Source: Flavobacterium degerlachei
GTDB taxonomy: Bacteria; Bacteroidota; Bacteroidia; Flavobacteriales; Flavobacteriaceae
Assembly (NCBI RefSeq): GCF_900106645.1
Contig: NZ_FNMV01000008.1
Span: forward strand, 124,001-188,000
DNA: 64,000 bases
Direction of reading: 5' to 3'
A program made the translations under genes and the position numbers. Shown piece by piece: positions 1 to 8,347 of this stretch. Below the pieces are notes generated by a model. It saw only the letters and a list, made by a program, of their open reading frames with translations, made no database searches and was not told the origin of the DNA. Numbering within the stretch: position 1 is the stretch's first letter; each line of letters opens with the position of its first letter.

Positions 1-426
1 ACAGCTTCATCTGCTATGATGGACTTATTGAGTGACAACCCAAAGCTAGGTCATATCACTACATTTGGCGGTCATCCTGTCATAGCGGCAGCATGTTTGG
101 CCACTTTGAAGGAAATTACTGAAACCCCTTTGATGTCAAGCGCTTTAGAAAAAGAAAAACTATTTAGATCTCTTTTGGTACACCCTTTGATACAAGAAGT
201 TCGAGGAAAAGGGTTAATGCTGGCCGCAATGACAAAAAGCGCAGCAATAACAAATGAAGTGATATTGAAATGTCAAGACAAAGGACTTATTTTATTTTGG
301 TTACTTTTTGAAGGATGTGCGATAAGAATTACGCCGCCACTTACGATTTCTGAAGAAGAAATACGAGAAGGTTGCGCAATAATGTTGGAAGTAATGAATG
401 AAATCCTAGTGTCGATTGAAAATTAA
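1..426 (+). CDS. Class III (PLP-dependent) aminotransferase, C-terminal part
   Basis: Open from the first base of the window to a TAA, so the start lies upstream; 141 residues are visible. The segment TTFGGHPV followed by AAACLATLKEI is the region after the PLP lysine in class III (acetylornithine/ornithine type) aminotransferases. The end (IRITPPLTISEEEI) is the usual C-terminal small domain with its conserved RITPPL stretch. The family moves amino groups between an amino acid or amine and a keto acid in the cytoplasm. The PLP lysine and the substrate-defining N-terminus are outside the window, so the substrate cannot be named. About 130 bp without a gene separate it from the next gene. Confidence 0.85.
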   Translation, partial: TASSAMMDLLSDNPKLGHITTFGGHPVIAAACLATLKEITETPLMSSALEKEKLFRSLLVHPLIQEVRGKGLMLAAMTKSAAITNEVILKCQDKGLILFWLLFEGCAIRITPPLTISEEEIREGCAIMLEVMNEILVSIEN

Positions 427-560
427 TTGGCTTAAAATAACTACAATAGATACATCAATTCCTTTTTGTTAATTAAATTGTTCACAACAATTCTAATTTT
501 CCTCCACAGCAACAGTAAGGATGCCTAATTTTAAATAGGCCAAATTCAAAAAAATAAAGT

Positions 561-1958
561 ATGCAATTAAGCAACGAAGAAGAAGACTATAACTTATCTC
601 TTTCAAAATTTGAGTCTATGTTGAAAACCAACAAAGTTCTCTTTTTTGATTCCGAAGAATTTGAAGAAATTATACTTCATTATCTCGATATGGGTAAGGC
701 CGCTTTGGCAAAAAAAGCACTTAAATTAGCGTTGGATCAGCACCCAAAATCAACAGGTTTGAAATTGGTTCAGGTTGAAATGCTAGTTTTTGATGACAAA
801 TTGGATATAGCCGAGAGGTTACTCAATGAGCTATATGCCATCGAACCTACGAATGAGGAAATTTTCATTCAGAAAGCAAATATTTACTCGAAAAGAGACC
901 AGCATGAAAAGGCAGTTGAATTTCTAAAAACCGCCTTGGAATATACAGATGACTATGCCGATGTGTATAACTTAATAGGTATGGAATATCTCTTTATGGA
1001 TAATCTAGAAATGGCAAAACAGAATTTCATCAAGTGTCTGGAAGAAGATTTTGATGATCAATCTGCATTGTATAATGTGGTGTATTGCTTCGAATTTTTA
1101 GATCAAAATTTAGATGCGATCGCTTATTTGAACAAATACATCGATAAAAACCCGTACAGCGAAATCGCTTGGCATCAAATGGGACGTTTGTATTATGGGG
1201 TTAAAGATTATGAGAATGCAATCCGTGCATTTGATTATGCAACGCTTATCGATGATGAATTCCTTGGTGCTTTCATGGAAAAGGCTAAAGCATTTGAACG
1301 ATTAAACAAATATGACGAAGCGATTGAAAGCTATAAAAGAACCATCGAATTAGACGATGCAACTAGCTATGCTTTACTTCGAATAGGAAAATGTTACGAA
1401 AAACTGGGTAATAAAATTCAGGCAATAAAATACTATAACGATACGGTTCATGAAGATCCACTTTTAGATAAAGGTTGGATTGCTATTACCGATTTCTATG
1501 TCCGTCAAAAGGACTTTCAGAAAGCCTTGTTTTATGTAAACAAAGCTTTGGCGATAGACAATCAAAATCGTCTCTACTGGAAACGTTACGCCAGCATAAA
1601 CAAACAAATGAACTTCTTTGAAGAAGCCGAATTTGGTTATAGAAAGGCAGTGGAATTTGGTGATCATAGCTTAGACACCTGGTTGTTTTGGGTAGACACC
1701 CTTCAATTTTTAGGAGAATTTGAGAGCGCGATACAAACTTTATTGCAAGCCTCTGAATATTTCCCTGAAGAAAACGAAGTGGAATACCGATTGGCTGGAT
1801 TGTATTTTATGATTCAAGATAATACTAAAGCAAAATTCCATTTGAGTAATGCTTTGCGTTTAAACTTTGACAACTATATCCTTCTCGAGGATATGTTTCC
1901 AGTGGTTTGGAAAAAGAAAATGGTACAAAATTACATTGCAAAACATAAGAAAGAGTAA
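561..1958 (+). CDS. Tetratricopeptide repeat protein
   Basis: 465 residues made almost entirely of TPR-type helix pairs from about residue 40 to 440, with repeated A-x3-Y and E-A-I patterns such as YDEAIESYKRTIELD. There is no signal peptide or membrane segment, so it is probably cytoplasmic and works as a protein-interaction scaffold. The N-terminus is acidic. The stop codon overlaps the aroE start (TAATG), so the two genes are translationally coupled and form one operon. This TPR-aroE pairing suggests a housekeeping role, but the partner cannot be deduced from the sequence. Confidence 0.85.
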   Translation: MQLSNEEEDYNLSLSKFESMLKTNKVLFFDSEEFEEIILHYLDMGKAALAKKALKLALDQHPKSTGLKLVQVEMLVFDDKLDIAERLLNELYAIEPTNEEIFIQKANIYSKRDQHEKAVEFLKTALEYTDDYADVYNLIGMEYLFMDNLEMAKQNFIKCLEEDFDDQSALYNVVYCFEFLDQNLDAIAYLNKYIDKNPYSEIAWHQMGRLYYGVKDYENAIRAFDYATLIDDEFLGAFMEKAKAFERLNKYDEAIESYKRTIELDDATSYALLRIGKCYEKLGNKIQAIKYYNDTVHEDPLLDKGWIAITDFYVRQKDFQKALFYVNKALAIDNQNRLYWKRYASINKQMNFFEEAEFGYRKAVEFGDHSLDTWLFWVDTLQFLGEFESAIQTLLQASEYFPEENEVEYRLAGLYFMIQDNTKAKFHLSNALRLNFDNYILLEDMFPVVWKKKMVQNYIAKHKKE

Positions 1959-2713
1959 TGACTGAGATCGCAAAAAAACGCTATGGTTTATTGGGTAAGG
2001 ATATTGGATATTCTTTCTCGAAGGGGTATTTTACTGAAAAATTCAATAATGAAAACTATAGCGGTTGCAGCTATGAGAATTTCGATATACCAGAAATAGC
2101 GCAATTCACAAAAATCACAAAAGACGTTGACAACTCAGGTCTTAAAGGAATAAATGTTACCATTCCGTATAAGGAAGCAGTCATTCCTTATCTAGATAAG
2201 CTATCTAAGAAAGCGGCAAAAATTGGCGCGGTCAACACCATTACAGTTAGTAAAAAAGGGAAATTAAAAGGTTACAATACGGATTATTACGGCTTCCAAA
2301 AAGCATTAGAACCGTTGCTGCAAGCCCATCATAAAAAGGCCTTGATTCTAGGAACGGGAGGCGCTTCTAAAGGAGTTGCTTTTGCTTTAGAAGAATTGGG
2401 TATATTGTACACTTTTGTCTCAAGAGAAGCAAAGGAAAACGCAATAGATTATAGCCAGATTAACGCAACTACATTTGCTAATTACCATATCATAATTAAC
2501 AGCTCCCCAGTAGGAACAAGTCCTAACGTTGATGCGTTTCCACAACTGCCTTATCAGTTTTTTACTGAAAAGCACATCGCATTTGACTTAATTTACAATC
2601 CTGCTGAAACTCAATTCCTAAAGAAAGCCAAAGAGCAAGGAGCCCAAATCAAAAACGGATTGGAGATGCTCGTTTTTCAAGCAGAGAAAGCATGGGAAAT
2701 TTGGAATAAATAA
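1958..2713 (+). CDS. aroE: Shikimate 5-dehydrogenase
   Basis: 251 residues, slightly short for AroE. It reduces 3-dehydroshikimate to shikimate with NADPH in aromatic amino acid synthesis. Visible signatures are the N-terminal substrate loop (GYSFSKGYF), NVTIPYK with the catalytic lysine near residue 70, GAVNTI, NTDYYGF with the catalytic aspartate, the nucleotide-binding turn GTGGASKGV near residue 130, and AFDLIYNP plus NGLEMLVFQA at the end. The ATG shares its A with the stop of the TPR gene. A strong terminator follows 26 bp after the stop, ending the operon. Confidence 0.95.
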   Translation: MTEIAKKRYGLLGKDIGYSFSKGYFTEKFNNENYSGCSYENFDIPEIAQFTKITKDVDNSGLKGINVTIPYKEAVIPYLDKLSKKAAKIGAVNTITVSKKGKLKGYNTDYYGFQKALEPLLQAHHKKALILGTGGASKGVAFALEELGILYTFVSREAKENAIDYSQINATTFANYHIIINSSPVGTSPNVDAFPQLPYQFFTEKHIAFDLIYNPAETQFLKKAKEQGAQIKNGLEMLVFQAEKAWEIWNK

Positions 2714-2738
2714 AACCAAACTACAATAATAAATATCG

Positions 2739-2776
2739 AAGCTTCCAACCTTTCAAAAGTTGGAAGCTTTTTATTT
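2739..2776 (+). terminator. Intrinsic terminator after aroE
   Basis: Perfect 11-bp stem (AAGCTTCCAAC at 2739-2749, GTTGGAAGCTT at 2759-2769), 9-base loop, followed by a T-rich run. Confidence 0.9.
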
Positions 2777-2909
2777 TAAAAAATAGTCTCAAAACGAATT
2801 CTTAGGTTAACTGCCTTAGATTTAGTTCTTGCTACCACTCCCTTCAGCTGTGAATTGTAAGTTAAAAACTCATTATTTATGAAAGTCTAAATTACAACCA
2901 ACTGATTTT

Positions 2910-2983
2910 TAGCCCTGATAGCAGCGGCATCCTTTTTTGCGTCTCCTTTTGGAGGCAAAAAAGATACAGCGAATAGCAGGAAA
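2910..2983 (+). ncRNA. Structured intergenic element, possibly a Flavo-1-like RNA
   Basis: Inside the 393-bp gap between aroE and the DUF349 gene lies a compact element able to fold into a long interrupted hairpin. CCTG near 2913 can pair with CAGG near 2977, ATC-TTTTTTGC (2929-2940) with GCAAAAAAGAT (2954-2964), and the tip CTCC-TTTT-GGAG (2943-2954) closes the loop. The GC content is above that of the surrounding spacer. It resembles, from memory, a hairpin repeated in Flavobacterium intergenic DNA and the Rfam Flavo-1 motif. I could not test this. The orientation is assumed to follow the flanking genes. Confidence 0.4.
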
Positions 2984-3106
2984 TTGCTTCAAAAAAAACA
3001 AAATTTTAACATAAAACGGCTCTAAATAAACGATTTATTTTGTAATTCAATACTCCTTCACTATCTTTCGGATTCGATTAAAGTAGAAACCTTAAACATT
3101 TCAATA

Positions 3107-5131
3107 ATGTTAGAAGAAAAGAATGATAACCTGCAAGAAGCAGATGGAAATTTAACGACTGATTCAATTGAATCAACTCAAGACGATTCAACAATTGCGG
3201 AAATGCCGTCAATTACAGAGACTTCAAAACCTGAAATCACTGAAGCTGAAGCCAATGACACCCCTGTTTCAACAGAAGAGGAAGCTACAGAAACTGTTGC
3301 TGCAATTGAAAATCAAAATCAAAAAGCATTAAACTCAATTGATGATTCAAATGCAGAGGAAAGCGAAGACGAAACCTTAAAGGAGCGTCATGAGATTCCG
3401 ATGCAAGATTATGATACTTTATCAATGGAGGCGCTTGTGGATGAGCTAGATGCTTTAATTTCTACAGGAAAAGTAATGTCAATCAAAGAGCATGTCGAAG
3501 AGATCAAAAAAGCATTTTTAGCAAAATACAATCACTTTATCGAAGAGAAAAAAGAAGAATACCATACTGAAAACCCTGATGCAACGGAAGATTTTCAATA
3601 TCACTCTCCTTTAAAAACAAAATTTGACCAAGTTTATTCTCTTTTTAGAGATAATAGAAATACCCATTTCAAGAGTTTACAAACTAACTTGAAAACTAAT
3701 TTAGAAAATAGATTAGCTATTGTTGAGGAATTGAAAGAACTAATTAATCCCCAGGAAAACATCAAGGATACCTTAAAGCATTTTAATGATTTAAGAGAAC
3801 GATGGAAAAATGCAGGACCAATTCCAAAAGACAAATACAATCATGTCTGGAATAACTATCATTTTCATGTAGAGAACTTCTATGATTATTTGCATCTAGA
3901 CAGAGAGGCCAGAGACCTAGACTTCAAACACAATCTGGAACAAAAACAAAAAATTGTTTCCCGTGTTGAGGAATTGATTAACGAGGCTGACGTAAATAAG
4001 GCTTTCAGAGAATTACAAGACTTACACAGAATCTGGAAAGAGGACATAGGACCAGTTTCAAGAGAAAATCGCGATATTATCTGGAACCAATTTAGTGATC
4101 TTACAAAACAAATGCACGATAAGCGCGAGGTTTTGTTTGAAAAATTAAGAGGTACTGAACTTGAAAATTTAGAAAAGAAAAAAGCAATTATTGCTGATAT
4201 TGAAGTTTTGGCGACGGTAAAAGTAAATGCTCATTCCCAATGGCTTCAGCAAATTGAAAAAGTGGAAGCACTAAGAACCGCGTTCTTCTCTGCAGGTAAA
4301 GTACCTTCAGATGTAAACGAGGAAACTTGGGCTGCTTTTAAAACGGCTGTTAGAAACTTTAACTCTTTTAAAAACTCTTTCTACAAAGAAATTAAAAAAG
4401 AGCAAAATGAAAACTTAGCCAAGAAAAATGCTCTTGTTGCGAAAGCACAAGAACTACAAGAAAGCACTGATTTTGCAGTGACTACTCCTATCATGAAGCG
4501 AATTCAAGATGAGTGGAAACAAATAGGTCATGTACCAAGAAAATATTCTGATAAAATCTGGAAGGAATTCAAGGAGGCTTGTAATCATTATTTTGACAAA
4601 TTAAAGGAACACAAGGACGAAGACAGTGCAGAAGAAATTGCTGCCTTTGACAATAAAAAATTATACCTTGATACTTTACGTGCTTACCAATTAACTGGAG
4701 ATCACAAAACAGATTTAGATGCCATAAAACTACATATCGAAACTTGGAAAAACTTCGGAAAAGTTCCTTTCCCAAGAAGACATATTGAAGGGAAGTTCAA
4801 TAAAATTCTTGACGCACTTTTTGACAAATTGAGTTTGAGCAAGAAAGATACTGACATGATTCGTTTCGCTAATAGAATGGACAGTCTTTCTGAAAATAAC
4901 GACTCCAGAAAACTAGAGAATGAAAAGATTTTCATCATGCGTAAAATTGAAGAGGTTCGAAATGAAATTAATCAATTGGAGAATAACATTCAGTTTTTTA
5001 CCAATACACGTAATGCAAAGAAAGAAAATTCGATTGTTCTAGAGGTTAGAAAAAATATAGCTATTCATAAAGAAAGCCTTGATACTTGGAAGGAAAAGCT
5101 AAAACAACTAAGGAATCTAAAACAAGAATAA
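3107..5131 (+). CDS. DUF349 domain protein with five repeats
   Basis: 674 residues. The first 95 or so are acidic, Ser/Thr/Glu-rich and probably disordered. From about 170 to 590 come five DUF349 repeats, each ending in a W-x6-P-type motif followed by a conserved W or F: RWKNAGPIP, IWKEDIGPVS, AFFSAGKVP, EWKQIGHVP and TWKNFGKVP. The rest is long charged helix and coiled coil (630-670). There is no signal peptide. The function of DUF349 proteins in Bacteroidetes is not established. The single gene has its own terminator and a likely promoter (TATCTTTC near 3061). Confidence 0.85.
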   Translation: MLEEKNDNLQEADGNLTTDSIESTQDDSTIAEMPSITETSKPEITEAEANDTPVSTEEEATETVAAIENQNQKALNSIDDSNAEESEDETLKERHEIPMQDYDTLSMEALVDELDALISTGKVMSIKEHVEEIKKAFLAKYNHFIEEKKEEYHTENPDATEDFQYHSPLKTKFDQVYSLFRDNRNTHFKSLQTNLKTNLENRLAIVEELKELINPQENIKDTLKHFNDLRERWKNAGPIPKDKYNHVWNNYHFHVENFYDYLHLDREARDLDFKHNLEQKQKIVSRVEELINEADVNKAFRELQDLHRIWKEDIGPVSRENRDIIWNQFSDLTKQMHDKREVLFEKLRGTELENLEKKKAIIADIEVLATVKVNAHSQWLQQIEKVEALRTAFFSAGKVPSDVNEETWAAFKTAVRNFNSFKNSFYKEIKKEQNENLAKKNALVAKAQELQESTDFAVTTPIMKRIQDEWKQIGHVPRKYSDKIWKEFKEACNHYFDKLKEHKDEDSAEEIAAFDNKKLYLDTLRAYQLTGDHKTDLDAIKLHIETWKNFGKVPFPRRHIEGKFNKILDALFDKLSLSKKDTDMIRFANRMDSLSENNDSRKLENEKIFIMRKIEEVRNEINQLENNIQFFTNTRNAKKENSIVLEVRKNIAIHKESLDTWKEKLKQLRNLKQE

Positions 5132-5153
5132 TTTTTTAAACTGATACATCATA

Positions 5154-5187
5154 AACCTCATTCTAGCGATAGAATGAGGTTTTTTTA
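5154..5187 (+). terminator. Intrinsic terminator after the DUF349 gene
   Basis: Twelve-bp perfect stem (AACCTCATTCTA at 5154-5165, TAGAATGAGGTT at 5170-5181), a GCGA tetraloop of the GNRA class and a run of T. Confidence 0.93.
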
Positions 5188-5207
5188 TGCCAAAAAAACA
5201 TAAGAGC

Positions 5208-5251
5208 ATGATAATTATCATTTTAACTTTTCATAAATACAGTTAATTTTG
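5208..5251 (+). promoter_or_regulatory. Crp/Fnr-type operator and -7 element upstream of hemN
   Basis: Perfect 14-bp palindrome ATGA-TAATTA-TCAT at 5208-5221, core TGA-N6-TCA as bound by Crp/Fnr proteins. A Bacteroidetes -7 element TAATTTTG lies at 5244-5251. The palindrome centre (5214.5) is 29.5 bp from its first base, which places it near -41.5, the class II activator position. The same distance is found at the ccoS and ccoI promoters. Confidence 0.72.
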
Positions 5252-5273
5252 ATTATTGAAAAATCTATATCTT

Positions 5274-6638
5274 ATGAAAAATTCGTTGATTCAAAAATAC
5301 AATGTTCCTGGACCAAGATATACCAGTTATCCCACTGTGCCTTACTGGAATGAAGCCGATTTTTTATATCAAAATTGGATAGATAGCTTAAAGAAAACTT
5401 TTGTTGAAACCAATTCGAAAGAAGGCATCAGTCTCTACATTCACCTGCCATTTTGTGAAAGTCTTTGCACTTTTTGTGGTTGCAACAAGCGCATCACTAA
5501 AAATCATAGTGTAGAGCACCCCTACATTGCAGCTGTTTTAAAAGAATGGATATTATACTGTAAGATATTAGGCGAAAAGCCACAAATAAAGGAAATTCAT
5601 TTAGGTGGAGGAACTCCGACTTTTTTCTCTCCAAAAAACCTGGAGGATTTAATAAATGGCATTTTTTGCTATGCCACCAAAGCCAAAGATTATGAATTCA
5701 GCTTTGAAGGTCATCCTAACAACACTACGCACGAACATTTAAAAAAACTGTACGATTTGGGTTTCAGGAGAGTTAGTTTTGGCGTTCAAGATTATTCCGA
5801 AAAAGTACAAAAAGCAATCCATCGAGAACAACCGTTTCATAATGTGGCAAAAGTCACGTTTTGGGCCAGAGAAATTGGTTATACTTCCATAGGTCATGAT
5901 ATTATTTTTGGACTCCCTTTCCAAGAGATAGAAGATGTCATAGACACTATAGAAAAAACAAAATCGCTCCAACCAGACCGCTTGGCTTTTTATAGCTACG
6001 CTCATGTTCCATGGATAAAAGGTAATGGTCAACGTGGCTTTAAGGACGATGATATCCCTAAAGACCTAGAGAAAAAAATGCTGTACCAGATAGGCAAAGA
6101 GTTATTGCTTGATAACGGCTATTATGAAGTAGGAATGGATCATTTTGCATTAGAAACCGATAGTCTCTACGACGCTTTTAAAAATGGTGAATTACATCGT
6201 AATTTTATGGGATATAGTTCCTCAAAAACGCAATTAATGATAGGACTAGGAGTTTCTTCCATTAGCGACAGTTGGTACAGTTTTGCACAAAACGAAAAGA
6301 ATATTGAAGATTATTACCAAGTATTAGAATGGGACAAGTTACCCATTTTCAGAGGCCATTTACTTACCGATGAAGACCTAGTCATTAGAAAACACATCCT
6401 GAATATTATGTGCCAATTTGAAACTTCATGGGAAAATAAACAGGATTATTTTGAAGAAATCCCTGAAGTACTGACTCAGTTACAAGAAATGGAAAAAGAT
6501 GGACTTTTATTAATTGCGAACAACTCTATTCAGGTTACAGAAAGCGGCAAACCTCACATTCGTAATATCTGTATGGCATTTGACCTGCATTTAAAACGTA
6601 AAGCCCCAGAAACCGAACTGTTTTCCATGATAATATAG
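5274..6638 (+). CDS. hemN: Oxygen-independent coproporphyrinogen III oxidase
   Basis: 454 residues from the internal ATG at 5274, chosen because HemN proteins begin just before the motif YNVPGPRYTSYP. The reading frame could also open at 5256. A radical-SAM enzyme, it makes protoporphyrinogen IX from coproporphyrinogen III without oxygen. The CxxxCxxC cluster (CESLCTFCGC, about residue 62) binds 4Fe-4S, and LGGGTPTFFS and SFGVQDYSEKVQ follow. It is needed for haem supply at low oxygen, which fits the cbb3 oxidase cluster next door and the Crp/Fnr-type box upstream. The C-terminal HemN domain is complete. Confidence 0.95.
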   Translation: MKNSLIQKYNVPGPRYTSYPTVPYWNEADFLYQNWIDSLKKTFVETNSKEGISLYIHLPFCESLCTFCGCNKRITKNHSVEHPYIAAVLKEWILYCKILGEKPQIKEIHLGGGTPTFFSPKNLEDLINGIFCYATKAKDYEFSFEGHPNNTTHEHLKKLYDLGFRRVSFGVQDYSEKVQKAIHREQPFHNVAKVTFWAREIGYTSIGHDIIFGLPFQEIEDVIDTIEKTKSLQPDRLAFYSYAHVPWIKGNGQRGFKDDDIPKDLEKKMLYQIGKELLLDNGYYEVGMDHFALETDSLYDAFKNGELHRNFMGYSSSKTQLMIGLGVSSISDSWYSFAQNEKNIEDYYQVLEWDKLPIFRGHLLTDEDLVIRKHILNIMCQFETSWENKQDYFEEIPEVLTQLQEMEKDGLLLIANNSIQVTESGKPHIRNICMAFDLHLKRKAPETELFSMII

Positions 6639-6695
6639 TAACCTCCTTATTAAGCAAGAAAGTAATTCTCTATTAAGTTAAAAATAAATAAAAAT

Positions 6696-6757
6696 CGCAA
6701 ATTCGCAAATTAATAATACTATTGCAGTATAACTAATTTGCTAATTTGCGGTAATTT
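6696..6757. terminator. Bidirectional hairpin between convergent hemN and ydcH-like genes
   Basis: Arms of 17 bp at 6696-6712 and 6734-6750 match at 16 positions. Each arm is itself a tandem repeat (CGCAAATT twice on the left). An inner stem ATACT/AGTAT (6716-6720, 6726-6730) extends the hairpin. T-rich tracts lie on both sides, so it can stop transcription from both convergent genes. Confidence 0.75.
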
Positions 6758-6803
6758 TTTTAAATCAAACAAAGGATAATGATTCAATTAGAACCAACTG
6801 TGT

Positions 6804-7040
6804 TTATTCGTCCTTTGTTAAAATACCGTATAATTCATCTTTGATAAACAGCAACTTAGCTTTTAACTCATGGGCATGTTCATCAGTGACTACCTCAATA
6901 TCAGTATTTACACGATGAATTTCGTGTTCTAATTCGTGGTATTCGTCAAAGAGCTTTCTAAAATGGGGATCTTCAACTTTAAATTTATGAATTTTTTCCT
7001 CGTATTCAGGAAACTCGTGTAATAAATCGTGTCTTTCCAT
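6804..7040 (-). CDS. YdcH-like (DUF465) small protein
   Basis: 78 residues from the ATG at 7040 (MERHDLLHEFPE). A longer open frame begins at 7106 but its extra residues overlap the next gene and do not look like the family. The highly charged helical body (HDLLHEFPEYEEKIHKFK, then FDEYHELEHEIHRV) matches the DUF465/YdcH family, small cytoplasmic proteins that form a helical hairpin and have no fixed function. It is the last gene of the cbb3 cluster in the direction of transcription and may be cotranscribed with it. Confidence 0.8.
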   Translation of the reverse strand: MERHDLLHEFPEYEEKIHKFKVEDPHFRKLFDEYHELEHEIHRVNTDIEVVTDEHAHELKAKLLFIKDELYGILTKDE

Positions 7041-7077
7041 GTTGATTGAATTTATATTAAAAATAATAACAAATAAA

Positions 7078-7779
7078 TTAATGACAATTTGGGGTTTCCT
7101 GCACAAACAAACTCATATTAGAAGGGGAAACATACGGAATCCCTAAACCTAATCCTCTTAATATAAACAGCACCCCAATTAAAACAGCTACATACGGAAT
7201 GACCTTTTGAATCCTATTTCGAACAGGAACAGTCAAAAAAGAATTGATATAGATTACGCTACTCATCATAGGAACGGTTCCTAATCCAAATAAAACCATA
7301 TACAATACTCCCAAGCTTTCGCTTTGCATGGCAATCGCTCCAAACAAAGCTACATAAACCATCCCACATGGCAAAATTCCATTGAGTAAACCTATGATAA
7401 ACAATGATTTATAACTTTTGTTTTTAAATTGACTCCCTAACGTTGATTTGATTTTAGAAATCAATTTAAACATTGGTTTTGAAAAATTGTACTTTGAAAA
7501 TATATTCTCTGGAATCAAGATTACTGCAATCATGGCGACCCCAATGAAGATGGATAGTTTTTGCTGTACTCCAGCCATAAAAAATCCTTTCCCGACCAAA
7601 CCAAAAATGAGACCAATAGTCCCATAAGCAGTTAATCTACCTAGATGGTAAGTTAAAATTTGAGTTACTTTTTTTGCAGGGTTATTTCTGTCTACAGGCA
7701 ACATCATAGCAATAGGACCACACATCCCTATGCAATGAAAACTGCTTATTAAACCGAAAATAAACGCTGTATATAACAT
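7078..7779 (-). CDS. TauE/SafE-like (DsbD_2-type) membrane protein of the cbb3 cluster
   Basis: 233 residues with about six membrane helices. The N-terminal motif SSFHCIGMCGPIAM is the signature of the UreH/SafE/DsbD_2 group of membrane proteins, whose paired cysteines or histidine may bind metal or carry reducing power. It is annotated as a sulfite exporter by family name, but its steady place behind ccoG-ccoH in Bacteroidetes points to oxidase assembly, perhaps metal handling or redox, as an inference. A second motif GILPCGMVYVAL lies in the second half. It follows ccoH with a 74-bp gap. Confidence 0.8.
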   Translation of the reverse strand: MLYTAFIFGLISSFHCIGMCGPIAMMLPVDRNNPAKKVTQILTYHLGRLTAYGTIGLIFGLVGKGFFMAGVQQKLSIFIGVAMIAVILIPENIFSKYNFSKPMFKLISKIKSTLGSQFKNKSYKSLFIIGLLNGILPCGMVYVALFGAIAMQSESLGVLYMVLFGLGTVPMMSSVIYINSFLTVPVRNRIQKVIPYVAVLIGVLFILRGLGLGIPYVSPSNMSLFVQETPNCH

Positions 7780-7853
7780 TTCTTAAAGTCTGAAAGTTGA
7801 AGTGCATAAAGCCAAACGGTGTACTTTATAGTACTGAAATTGTGACTTGAGTA

Positions 7854-8303
7854 CTAATTAATATAAAAAGTATCCTTGGTCAAATATTGTTTTCCGTCGT
7901 ACTGCCATTCCATATTAATGTCCCAGCGACCGCCTACCAAATTTGATTTAGGTATGAGCAAAGATGGATTAGATAACGAAATAGGAATTTCGAAGTCTAA
8001 TTTTTTGTTAGACGGTCTATAAAGGGACACTTTTCCTTTTATTTTATTTGAAGTATAAGCCTCAGGAAAAACAATCGTAATTCCTTCAGCAGTCTGCTGT
8101 ATAACTGGTTTTTTAGTTAAATTCTTTGCATTCTGAACTCTTTCCATTTCTTCTCCAAAAACAGCGTCATGCTTGTAATATTCCTCGACAACTAAATCAT
8201 TATCATATTTTGGATTCACTTGTACTTTGATAACAAAATATAAAATGAAACCCATAAACAATGCAATTGCTATGACGATTCCGCCTCCCCAATTGATTTT
8301 CAT
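7854..8303 (-). CDS. ccoH: CcoH/FixH cbb3 oxidase assembly protein
   Basis: 149 residues. One N-terminal membrane helix (IVIAIALFMGFILYFVI) is followed by an extracytoplasmic domain with the family pattern DLVVEEYYKHD near residue 38 and a beta-rich end (MEWQYDGKQYLTKDTFYI). CcoH is required for stable assembly of the cbb3 oxidase in proteobacteria. The gene lies 44 bp after ccoG in the same direction. Confidence 0.88.
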   Translation of the reverse strand: MKINWGGGIVIAIALFMGFILYFVIKVQVNPKYDNDLVVEEYYKHDAVFGEEMERVQNAKNLTKKPVIQQTAEGITIVFPEAYTSNKIKGKVSLYRPSNKKLDFEIPISLSNPSLLIPKSNLVGGRWDINMEWQYDGKQYLTKDTFYIN

Positions 8304-8347
8304 AATCCTATTTTTTTAGAAGTTTTTAAACTTCATTTAACATTTCA

